DNA of 64,000 bases, from contig JAQFVV010000042.1 in NCBI GenBank assembly GCA_028023455.1, forward strand, positions 6,283,922-6,347,921, written 5' to 3'. Positions 45,301 through 50,925 of this stretch are shown here, piece by piece. Position numbers and translations under genes: made by a program. This stretch comes from Epiperipatus broadwayi. Taxonomy: Eukaryota; Onychophora; Udeonychophora; Euonychophora; Peripatidae. Position 1 is the stretch's first letter; each line of letters starts with the position of its first letter. Under the pieces are notes generated by a model. It was not told where the DNA came from and ran no database searches. It worked only from the letters and a program-made list of their open reading frames with translations.

Positions 45301-47274
45301 TCTTCGTTTTATATTTTTTGTATACATCAGTGATGTTTATATTCTTTATGCACACCAGTGAGCTATCTTGTTATATTTATTGATCCACAGAGATATAATT
45401 TATTTGCATATAGCTCATTTGCTAGCTATAGACTTGAAAATAATGTGATGCAAGATGTGGCAAAACTACTGACTCCACAGCATGGGTATCAAGGCATAGG
45501 CAAGCTTTGCCTGCAAACAATTTCATGTGGTATATGCATAACCATTGTGTTTACCACTACAGACACCATTTGAAATTTCTATTTATTGGTTTTAAGTGTT
45601 TATATTTTCACATGGTACTATGCCTGGTAAATTTTGTGATAGATTTATCAACTGAAACCTTTCTGTACATTTGATAATCAGTCTATTTTTACATTGCACT
45701 GCTCTATATATGTAAGTCATTACTGTTATACAAACATAAGTATAAACTCAATAAATAATTAAACCTTTTGAGAATCATTATGTCTATAAAATAAGATTGC
45801 TTCAAACTTGGATCAGAGACCCAAAATTTCACGATATAAAAACCACTTTTGTTAAAATTGAATATATACTGTATAATAGAGGCATGGTACAAAAATCATG
45901 TTTATATATTTGAATAAATTTATAAACTATATAATAAAGAGCATAAATGATTTAATATTATATAATTTATGTATTACATTATAATTTTAAAAAAATTATA
46001 TATATATTATTCAAAAAATTAAAAGAATAAAATTTCATTATGACCACTATTTCGCGTTACGTTTATAACGCATTCAGGGCCTTGACAAGTGAACCATTAG
46101 TGTATTTTTAATCCAGTTTATTAGTTATTAAGGCCGATAAAGATTTTCTGTCTTTATCGCCCCGTTTACTAGTTTATAGTAAATTGACCAGAAAATAAAA
46201 AAAATAAATTCAGTTATTTTTTTAAAAATTCATAAAAAATTCAAATTTCATCCGAATTCAATGTTACTTAGCTTTTTTGAAAGATGGAGTGAAGAGGCAA
46301 TGAATGCTGGGATTTCGGTTGATGTCATACTTATAATTTTCTCACAATTTAAAAAAGAATACAAAAATTTCAGCCATTCAGCTGTACGAATGCATAACCT
46401 GCTGTAAGAAATCAATCTTTAACAGTCATATATATTTTGAAAGAAAAAAGGATATGTACTGTTGTTAAAAAGGTTTTAATGGTGGTGATAATAAGTAAAA
46501 GTATATTTTGAAAAATTATTTATTAAATATTGATTGGTCAGAAAAAGTTTTTTTTTTTAATTTTTGTTTACAAGATCATAAAAGTTTTACAGTTCTGATT
46601 GAATTTTAAAATTAGTTATTACAATTTTATCTGCAATTTCACTTTTACTATTCAGATTTTTTTTTTTATTCATAAAATTATTTTATTATAGAAATTTGTA
46701 GCTACAATATAATCAATTGTGATTAATACAATATCACTTAATGCAGCTAAGAAAATTTTATAAAATAGAAAAAAATAATAATAATTACACACATTTATTA
46801 GTGGCTTGCAATCCATATTTTTGTTGATTTCTTATTCTTTAATTATTCACTTTAAGTATTTCTGAACTAGAAATCAAACTTAATATAAACTTTTATCCTT
46901 TAACCTGGTAATAAGCATTTTTAATTATTTTGTTTTTCTATATTTTTAATGATTAATTTTCTGAAGAGGAGAATATAGATAAGCTTTGGAAAAAGCTTTT
47001 AAATATTTTAAATAATATGTATCATGATGTTATTTTTTGGTAGTTATTTATTAATTAAAATTCAACAATTATATGATTTTCTTTTTTCAGTTTTCCTATT
47101 AATTTTTTTAATATGTATTTTCAGGCAATTACTTCTCGATTGTGGTATTGGAATTGCTTCTTTGTTGGGCAGTGGTAACCAAAATGACACTGAACAGGTT
47201 GTAGGTCAACATCGAGCTCTTATTTTCTGCCAATTGAAGAGTATGTTGGACATAATAGAAAGAGATTTGTTTAA
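12118..47274 (+). CDS. BTAF1: BTAF1 (Mot1/TAF172), partial: 11 internal exons, about 561 codons
   Basis: Join of 12118-12313, 12397-12545, 12634-12924, 15488-15633, 15705-15782, 16740-16803, 22268-22475, 29890-30020, 31517-31639, 34705-34853 and 47125-47274. All junctions keep one reading frame. The product is the Snf2-family ATPase that binds TBP through N-terminal HEAT repeats and removes it from promoter DNA in the nucleus. Visible parts: the final HEAT-type repeats ([13 protein letters not shown]); the ATPase entry [20 protein letters not shown]; motif I DDMGLGKT; Ia [17 protein letters not shown] (DEGH rather than DEAH is normal for this family); [14 protein letters not shown]; and a second-lobe start with [13 protein letters not shown]. 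From memory of the human protein, conservation is high and nearly colinear. The N-terminus, start codon, motifs V-VI and C-terminus are not in the window. No frameshift or internal stop was seen, so the gene is probably functional. Confidence 0.96.
12397..12545 (+). CDS. BTAF1: BTAF1 exon: end of HEAT-type repeats
   Basis: The preceding intron is only 83 bp (12314-12396, acceptor TTCTAG). The exon reads [20 protein letters not shown] and then [11 protein letters not shown]. The donor is GTAAGG after GAA (phase 0). Confidence 0.94.
12634..12924 (+). CDS. BTAF1: BTAF1 exon: ATPase entry and Walker A (motif I)
   Basis: The preceding intron is 88 bp (12546-12633, acceptor TTGTTAG). The 97 codons run from SGIPNPPN through the linker [20 protein letters not shown] to motif [21 protein letters not shown], where the Lys-Thr of GKT binds the ATP phosphates. 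The donor is GTAAGT after AAA (phase 0). Confidence 0.97.
12925..15487. other. BTAF1 intron 3 (2563 bp), no gene inside
   Basis: It contains homopolymer runs, a (TAA)n microsatellite near 14117-14140, and an A+T-rich block with repeated TTGTTCAAC words near 13795-13850. I see no exon, RNA gene or classifiable transposon. Confidence 0.7.
15488..15633 (+). CDS. BTAF1: BTAF1 exon: Snf2 motif Ia
   Basis: The acceptor is TTCTAG. The exon reads [20 protein letters not shown] and then [20 protein letters not shown] is the family form of motif Ia. The donor GTAAGA leaves two bases (phase 2). Confidence 0.96.
15705..15782 (+). CDS. BTAF1: BTAF1 exon: [12 protein letters not shown] segment
   Basis: It follows a 71-bp intron (15634-15704). 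The exon reads [20 protein letters not shown] and then DIDFFR. It starts by completing AG with G to give Arg and ends in phase 2 with donor GTAAGT. Confidence 0.95.
16740..16803 (+). CDS. BTAF1: BTAF1 exon: DEGH box (motif II)
   Basis: The acceptor is TTTTCAG. This short exon reads [20 protein letters not shown] and contains the Walker B-type DEGH box. The donor is GTAAGT after AAA (phase 0). Confidence 0.96.
20592..20680. repeat. Direct repeat, upstream copy (partner at 21451-21702)
   Basis: The sequence from ACATTTTATTAAAT through AAAGTTTGTACAAAACTTAT to TTGAAGTTATTAATCT recurs about 1 kb downstream with few changes. The downstream copy is split by a short insertion. The unit between the two copies is unclassified. 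A local duplication, or remnants of terminal repeats of one element, would explain it. Confidence 0.8.
21451..21702. repeat. Direct repeat, downstream copy, split by a small foldback
   Basis: Halves at 21451-21470 and 21622-21702 match the copy at 20592-20680. The inserted part is flanked by AAATCATATA at 21461-21470 and again at 21622-21631, which looks like a 10-bp target duplication. This dates the insertion after the larger duplication. Confidence 0.7.
21502..21623. mobile_element. Small foldback insertion with a ribozyme-like loop
   Basis: TAAACACAAAAACTTAAAAG (about 21502-21521) and CTTTTAAGTTTTTGTGTTTA (about 21604-21623) are perfect inverted repeats. The loop, read on the minus strand, contains ATTATGA, then GAGG-7 nt-CCTC, then GAAAAC. 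This resembles the hammerhead core CTGATGA-stem II-GAAA with two changes in the first box. Hammerhead motifs are known from Penelope-like element ends, so a Penelope-derived terminus is the favoured guess. Confidence 0.45.
22268..22475 (+). CDS. BTAF1: BTAF1 exon: motif III, ends at a GC donor
   Basis: The acceptor is TTTTAG. The exon reads [20 protein letters not shown], then [19 protein letters not shown], and ends [17 protein letters not shown] is Snf2 motif III. The coding match stops at GAG GCT G, followed by GCAAGT, so the donor appears to be GC rather than GT. Joining here to 29890 restores [12 protein letters not shown] in frame. Reading on would give an unrelated tail ending at a stop near 22529. 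Confidence 0.94.
22476..22481 (+). other. Non-canonical GC 5' splice site (GCAAGT)
   Basis: G|GCAAGT is the standard GC-AG intron donor form. The only nearby GT (22480-22481) would shift the frame when joined to the strong acceptor at 29888-29889. The intron is 7414 bp and holds a full LTR retrotransposon. Confidence 0.85.
22482..23100. other. Start of BTAF1 intron 7, nothing recognised
   Basis: A+T-rich sequence with no gene. It ends in the (AT)n tract into which the LTR element inserted. Confidence 0.6.
23101..24757 (+). repeat. 5' LTR (1657 bp)
   Basis: It matches the 3' LTR along its whole length with scattered substitutions and short indels, for example a short extra ATGTATATGTGC-like piece near 23430. 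A B-box-like GGATCGAACCC lies a few bases before its end. A TGG at 24762-24764, five bases after the LTR, is a possible primer-binding-site start; I cannot assign the tRNA. Confidence 0.85.
25151..25816 (+). CDS. Gag-like coiled-coil ORF of the LTR element (221 aa)
   Basis: The first ATG (25151) starts [20 protein letters not shown]; the frame stops at TGA 25814-25816. Residues of about 30-100 are charged and heptad-like, with a repeated (K/R/E)QSQQ word spaced 13-14 residues apart, predicting a long coiled coil. The C-terminal third is lysine/arginine-rich ([10 protein letters not shown]). There is no CCHC zinc knuckle, aspartic protease or RT motif. Such coiled-coil leaders precede capsid domains in some arthropod gypsy elements; here only the leader survives. 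It could assemble with a helper element's Gag or be a decayed remnant. No other copy in the window allows comparison. Confidence 0.6.
   Translation: MESKESPTYFKNPQLVEKEKEEISETQMMMNMMQEFREEIRQSQQDKAELMEDMRREFKQSQQELCQKFEQSQQEFKVEMIREMKAMRGEIMEKVETNHIAIDIVEVDLAKESQEVEVIKDIKLELESDSVETDKVETNVDQEIEVRHKFKVENSIEKFSQKFKKIKLKVRLKCRVKTKRKWRKKYSRLGKIQKSVKFKGFLIYKIQNGTERGRGKVINFN
25817..27224. other. Non-coding interior of the LTR element, ending in a purine-rich tract
   Basis: No frame of note follows the gag-like ORF. A block at about 26640-27060 is GC-richer and carries four GTAAGT words (26769, 26776, 26830, 26934). The last bases before the 3' LTR include AAACGGAGGGCGG (about 27207-27219), a plausible polypurine tract for plus-strand priming. 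Confidence 0.5.
27225..28888 (+). repeat. 3' LTR (1664 bp)
   Basis: Near-identical partner of 23101-24757. It differs by small indels, including a short tandem repeat GATGTTAATTATAATA near 28425-28442 that the 5' LTR lacks. An 82-codon open frame inside (28562-28810) has no ATG at its start and is frameshifted in the 5' LTR, so it is not called as a gene. Confidence 0.85.
29060..29300 (+). pseudogene. Tc1/mariner-type transposase relic (N-terminal HTH)
   Basis: Broken frames read MPRIKT near 29090, then AAPFTETQ, a stop, then [14 protein letters not shown] (about 29155-29200), followed in another frame by [10 protein letters not shown] (about 29210-29240). The V-S-R-S-T-V-x-R-I helix and the GRT-PAR linker are typical of the Tc1-type DNA-binding region. 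The catalytic DDE part was not found. It is a short, old fragment inside BTAF1 intron 7. Confidence 0.5.
29890..30020 (+). CDS. BTAF1: BTAF1 exon: [19 protein letters not shown] segment
   Basis: The acceptor TTTTACTAG closes the GC-AG intron; a (TG)7 tract lies at 29816-29830. The exon reads [20 protein letters not shown], then [33 protein letters not shown] is the hallmark between the two ATPase lobes. It ends CAG with donor GTCCTT, a weak GT site (phase 0). Confidence 0.96.
30021..31516. other. BTAF1 intron 8 (1496 bp), nothing recognised
   Basis: Pyrimidine- and A+T-rich, with no exon or classifiable repeat. Confidence 0.7.
31517..31639 (+). CDS. BTAF1: BTAF1 exon: acidic linker
   Basis: The acceptor is TTTTAG. 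The exon reads [20 protein letters not shown], then an acidic segment [10 protein letters not shown], then IVTHVFQ. The 5' and 3' ends match the family; the middle is a variable, acidic lineage-specific linker. It ends CAG with donor GTGCAT (phase 0). Confidence 0.93.
31640..34704. other. BTAF1 intron 9 (3065 bp), weak SINE-like patch only
   Basis: Near 33010-33140 two related words, TTCCTGGATTGATTACCAG and TTCTTGGATCAAATTCCAG, lie about 100 bp apart and carry B-box-like cores, hinting at diverged tRNA-derived SINE tails. A (TG)n tract lies near 34494-34508. No gene was seen. Confidence 0.5.
34705..34853 (+). CDS. BTAF1: BTAF1 exon: LRKVCNHP segment
   Basis: The acceptor is TTTTTTAG. The exon reads [20 protein letters not shown], then a variable piece, then [13 protein letters not shown](R)K.CNHP is conserved in Snf2 proteins at the start of the second lobe. 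It ends TTA AA with donor GTAAGT (phase 2). Confidence 0.96.
34854..36929. other. Start of BTAF1 intron 10, no gene
   Basis: A+T-rich, with an (AT)n microsatellite at about 36530-36549. Nothing classifiable. Confidence 0.6.
36930..37330. other. Unclassified block with open frames on both strands
   Basis: Base composition rises above the local background, and two overlapping frames of 73 (+) and 82 (-) codons are open. Neither shows a motif I recognise. It lies 0.4 kb from the Penelope-like fragment on the minus strand and may be part of an older element. Confidence 0.3.
37690..38420 (-). pseudogene. Penelope-like element fragment with GIY-YIG endonuclease
   Basis: On the minus strand, from high to low coordinates: a basic segment [15 protein letters not shown]; a linker [33 protein letters not shown], typical of the RT-to-nuclease link of Penelope-like elements; then [28 protein letters not shown] and, in a shifted frame, EAYFIN. 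These correspond to the GIY half, the YIG half with its arginine helix, and the conserved glutamate of the GIY-YIG fold. A frameshift lies in the T7 run at about 37803-37809, and there are stops upstream, so it is inactive. The reverse transcriptase core was not recovered. Family assignment is from motif order, not a search. Confidence 0.65.
38421..39950. other. Intronic stretch, nothing classified
   Basis: A less A+T-extreme block at about 39030-39250 has a 68-codon minus-strand frame without recognisable motif. Other parts are plain A+T-rich sequence. Confidence 0.5.
39970..40200 (+). repeat. Possible tRNA-derived SINE remnant
   Basis: GGTTCGAATCC (40072-40082) is a perfect pol III B box. 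The following sequence carries a second similar word, GGGTTTGAAG, near 40129. No A box at the expected distance and no cloverleaf can be drawn, so it is not a tRNA gene. The composition is richer in GC than the flanks, as expected for an insertion. Confidence 0.4.
40960..42830 (+). pseudogene. RTE-type reverse transcriptase relic, second sense copy
   Basis: Same family as 7592-9215, with the same order of blocks and additional 5' sequence: a pre-RT helical linker (about 40980-41330, [11 protein letters not shown] and LKSRKHL); a block before RT near 41460-41530; ITDLSVL-type remains of NYRPISLL near 41630; motif C again FSDD (42052-42063) preceded by a duplicated GTGGTT giving extra valines after it; YLGQIIN near 42240; and the C-terminal GHISRR and WMDDIRKF tail near 42590-42710. 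It is riddled with stops and frameshifts and is more decayed than the first copy. Confidence 0.8.
42990..43185. repeat. Foldback of repeat-family ends
   Basis: CACATGATCACCAATTTCTA...CAAGCTGTT (42993-43033) is the reverse complement, with few changes, of AACAGCTTGTTTAAGCATAG...GTGATCATGTG (about 43143-43182). Inside, CCACCCAGTGCAAGCCATAG and TATGGCTTGGCCTGGATGG form a second inverted pair around AATTAATA. The inner words also form the end of the copies at 43370-43535 and 50720-50925, so this is a head-to-head joint of two element ends. Confidence 0.75.
43370..43535 (+). repeat. Dispersed repeat family, copy b
   Basis: Shares GATCCAAGTCT, TAGTCTG.GGATATTGG ATGAGTA, ATTTTAT.CA.AAACCTT, and TGGCTTGCA...TACTGTATGGAGA with the copy at 50720-50925. 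It has no open reading frame worth calling. It may be a non-autonomous DNA element or SINE-like family; its class is not determined. Confidence 0.7.
44424..44723. mobile_element. 300-bp foldback with 110-122-bp arms and a ribozyme-like loop
   Basis: Left arm 44424-44545 and right arm 44614-44723 are near-perfect reverse complements: both contain AATGTTCTTTTCCACT, TTTCTTTCCAAAAACTTTAT and CACATCCAA or their complements. The left arm has an extra GCTTGTTTAT. The 68-nt loop on the minus strand has GACTAC-loop-GTGGTC followed by GAAACG, which looks like stem II plus the GAAA half of a hammerhead core; the CTGATGA half is not intact. Similar TCGAAACGTTGG words are known near Penelope-like termini. 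An open frame through the right arm (44529-44735) is a by-product. Confidence 0.6.
44724..47124. other. End of BTAF1 intron 10, nothing recognised
   Basis: A+T-rich, with no exon besides the one starting at 47125 and no classifiable transposon. A short less A+T-rich stretch near 46050-46170 and a 71-codon frame near 45360-45573 show no known motif. Confidence 0.55.
47125..47274 (+). CDS. BTAF1: BTAF1 exon (last visible): start of second ATPase lobe
   Basis: The acceptor ATTTTCAG closes a 12.3-kb intron. The exon reads [17 protein letters not shown], a variable NDTEQVV piece, then [20 protein letters not shown] and DLFK. ALIFCQ is Snf2 motif IV. It ends TTT AA with donor GTAAGA (phase 2). The following family segment (YLRLDG onward) was not found before the window end. 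Confidence 0.95.
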
Positions 47275-47426
47275 GTAAGAGTGTAATTTATGTATATAAT
47301 CTGTTTATGATCAATGATCTTTGTTTTTAAAAAATCAGTTTGATTTTTTTAAATGTCGCAAAAATGTTTGGTAAATATATACATAAATATTTACACATTA
47401 AAAGCATAAAGCTAAACTAGTCAATA

Positions 47427-49100
47427 AATAATCAAAATTACACCAAATTCACAACTCAATCAGACTAGTCAAGAAAATAAACTCTAAAATATTACTGATG
47501 GTTTCACTGCTACAAGAAGATTTCTCAAGTGAAAAGAACTACAAAATAACATATTCAAGCCGACCAAGGGATTTCAGGATGCTATAAATTCAGCCTGCAC
47601 CAAGATTATGTGGAAGAGGAAAAGGTGCGGAGACCGTGTGACCTGAATGGACTTGGTTTCCATGCTGTCAAGGGGTTTTATGTCCAAAAAGCACATTCAA
47701 TGCTTAGAGAAATCTACAGTAAAAGTGAACAGGATCAAAGTGAAGGCTCTATAGAGCCTACAGATACACTGCCACCAATCCCAATCATTGGGTTAAGACC
47801 AATTAAGGACTTTAATTTCAGTTACTGAGCAAGTAAAAAAAACACAGCAAATCATATTGGAAGGTGTATAAGCTCCTTTTTCCGAATTAAGACTGGATAA
47901 CCACCTGATTAAAACTGTATGCTCATGAAGTCAAAATACTGGTGGATAAGACCAAAGCTGATTGATTTTATAATTAAATTTAATTTGTTTCTTTTGCCCA
48001 TCAGTTACTTTTTGGTGATGCAAAGAGGATTTCGTCTAATAAGAACCATATGTAAACTTTATAATATATATGAAGAGACTCTGGACCACATTCTCTTTGC
48101 TTACTCATACTTGGGATACACTAGAAACAAAATCATCATTAGTGTTTTTCCTGTCTGTGGGAATGTCCTGCCAATTGACAGAGCAATGAAAGAAAGAAAG
48201 TATGCAACTATCAGGCTAGCGGCATGCTTTATGGATCACCAGGTGCCAACATATATTTCGTCAAAGCGTAGGGATCCTTAGAGCATTTATAAAAAAATGC
48301 TAATAAACATGAAGAACAGAGATCGCCTCCTTGTGCCAGAGCGTTTCTTTGTGGACACATGAGTGCAGATTACTATATCCGACGATGAGATACATCTCAG
48401 ACTACTGCACTAAATAATATGATGACAACGCCACACAGATTGGTTGCAAAGCTTTGAACTTTTACATAAAACTATTGTAATCAGCAAAATGTAGCTACCT
48501 GACACTGTAAATATTTTTCTTAATAAAAAAAAAAACGCCCACAATTCCAGTCACTTCCCTACACTCTTAATATAGTTAATTGCTTCATAACCATAAATTT
48601 TTAATAATGAAGATTTTTTAATTATTCTTCTTATTTCATTTCTCTCAAAGATGACAACCTTAGCTTCATCAAAATTAATAGTAAGCCAGAGTAGTTAGAG
48701 CTTAAATGAAAGAATAAAGGTACATAAAAGTAGGGTTAGAAATAGATATCTTAATTCTACTTTGTATGTCCATGAAAAGCATACAGGCCACACTATTAAT
48801 TTTGATGAAGCTAAGGTTGTTGTTTCTTTCAGAGAAATGAAATAAAAAGAAGAATTAAAGAATCTTCATTATTAAAAATTTATGGTTCTGAAGCAATTAC
48901 CTTATTTAAAAGTTCTTTTAATATTAAGGATATGGGAAGTGGAATTGTGGGTAATGTTTAATTTAAATATGTTGGTCTTTTATAGTTCTTTATATTTGAG
49001 AAGTCTGCTTGTAGCAATGAAACCATTGTGGTAGTGTTTTAGAATTTATTTTCTTGGCTGGTCTAGTTGAGTTGTGAATTTGGGGTAATTTTGATTATAA
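47427..49100. mobile_element. Large foldback element split by a retroelement
   Basis: The left arm is in two pieces: outer 47427-47558 and inner 48535-48683. The right arm is 48801-49100 and is the reverse complement of both in the correct order: the inner part matches ATTAATTTTGATGAAGCTAA and GAATTGTGGG, and the outer part matches GCAATGAAACCAT and GAGTTGTGAATTTGG. The spacer between the arms is about 117 bp. Intact arms would be about 290 bp. The 976 bp between the two left pieces is the non-LTR element described separately, so the foldback is older than that insertion. Confidence 0.85.
47559..48534 (+). pseudogene. Non-LTR retroelement 3' end inserted in the foldback
   Basis: It ends in an A11 tail (about 48524-48534) right at the resumption of the foldback arm, the signature of target-primed insertion. 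Near 48050-48110 the frame reads YNIYEETLDHILFAYSYLG, matching the C-terminal zinc-knuckle-like tail (E-T-x-x-H-x-L...C-x-Y) of jockey/CR1/I-type reverse transcriptases, here with a cysteine lost to Tyr. An earlier frame at 47610-47828 (PTDTLPPIPIIG) is unassigned. It lacks the RT core because it is 5' truncated. Clade is not determined. Confidence 0.65.
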
Positions 49101-50719
49101 ATATTTATATATGTTATTAGCAGTTATTAGTAAATGCATATACTGCTATTTGAAAATCAACACAGTATCTGGTAGTTATAAAAGTATCTATAGCACATAA
49201 AATGATTTTAAAAAAAATAGTTTTCATTTTATAAAAATGATGATCTTGGAAAATATTACTAAATCTTCATTATCACTTGCTTAGAAATCTAGTAAAGAAG
49301 ACACTTTTATTTCAGTTAATGAAAAAATTGCTTTTAGAAAGTTATATTGCAAAAAAAATAATCCACTTTCTTAATTGTACGTGCAAATTTAGTGATAAAA
49401 TTGTTAACGGAAAAACTATTGATGGATGAGAAGAGGATGACATTTAATTGTTGCTATTTTTAATTGAAAGTAATTCAAATGAAGGAGAATTGTGGTTTTT
49501 TATCTCACAACTTGATTCTATTATTTTTTCTTCCAGGCTAAAATTTTTACTTCTGTGCTTTATTTAATCAATATCTTAGTTTTTAAATTAATATATATGT
49601 ACAGAACAATAATAGCTTGATAACTGTATTATAAATCAGCATATATATTTAAATAAACATAAGAGCAATAGATCTAGTATGCCTGATTTTTTAGCCTTTT
49701 CTTGGTTAATGTTATAACCTCATTAGCTGAACAATAAATAATAATTCAATTACATATTCATTACAAATCTTCCGTGCTTTCATCCATTGCTAAAGTAAGA
49801 AGGATTGATTATATTTTTGATTGTTTTTCAACTGTGTTATTTATTCATAGCCTGAAAAGGGATTTTCTCCATTAATTACATATTCTGTGTGTCAAACTAT
49901 GTTAATTTAATGTTTATCTAGACTTTTGTATATTCAATTTATTTTTTATAACAATATAAGTTTATTGCTTACTTTAAATTAACAAAGAATCATTATATTG
50001 ATTAGATTTTTCTCTCCACTTTTATTAAATGTAAATACTGCTGTAATACCTTATTAAATATTTTTATATTAGTATAATTAAAATAAAAAATAACATTTTT
50101 TTATTTTAAAAATTAACTGCAATAAGTCTTTTTAAAAAGTTGGCATTAAAGTTATTCATTTGCGATTTGCTAGTAGGAAAAATCAAAATCATAAATTAAA
50201 AAGAGCTGATGAACCAAGATAAACAAATAAATCATGATGCTTATATTGGTTTAACTTATTAAATATTTATTGAGCTATATTTTTTTCTTTAATTAATATT
50301 AATTTATTTCTGTACTGTTTTTATTGTGTGTATTATTTTTTTTTATCTTGTGTGGTTTAATGCAGTAGTTGAATATCAGATTGGAATTTTTAAGGTTCTT
50401 GGGCGATTCCAGTTCTGGTATTTCCAGTAATTAAACTTCTTATGAACTTTCAAATAATAATGCCATTCATTAATTTAATATATTGCTTGTTTGGCTTTTA
50501 ATGTATGTAAACTCAAGATTAAATTTCTGTCAATATTATATAAAATTATAAACCCTTAAGGATTTATATTAAGAGTTTTCTATCTATGCTGCAATTTTAT
50601 AATATACATCTCAATTAAATGTTACTAATATTATTCTTACAGAAATTTAGCCATCTGTGCTTCATTCATTATTCTGTTTTTCTAGAACCAATCTATGTTA
50701 CTTATTGTCATTTAAGCCA
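49101..50719. other. Intronic or downstream A+T-rich stretch, nothing recognised
   Basis: No BTAF1 exon and no classifiable repeat. A word near 50397-50425 (GGTTCTTGGGCGATTCCAG) faintly resembles the SINE-like words near 33010-33140. Confidence 0.55.
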
Positions 50720-50925
50720 CCAAACATCACATGATCACCACTTCCTATGCTTGCTCTCAAATCCAAGTCTTCTCACAGACGAAAGCCACAAGCCAGAAAC
50801 TAGTCTGGGGATATTGGATGAGTAAGCACTTGATAGGGATTTTATTCATAAACCTTCTGGCATCCACTGATTACTCTGGCTTGCACTGAGTGGCACTACT
50901 GTATGGAGAGTTTTGCCTGTTTATT
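50720..50925 (+). repeat. Dispersed repeat family, copy c
   Basis: The best preserved copy: CACATGATCACCACTTCCTA, TCAAATCCAAGTCTTCTC, AGTCTGGGGATATTGGATGA, then CTCTGGCTTGCACTGAGTGG and CACTACTGTATGGAGAGTTT. Both ends correspond to the inverted words at 42990-43185. Confidence 0.75.
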
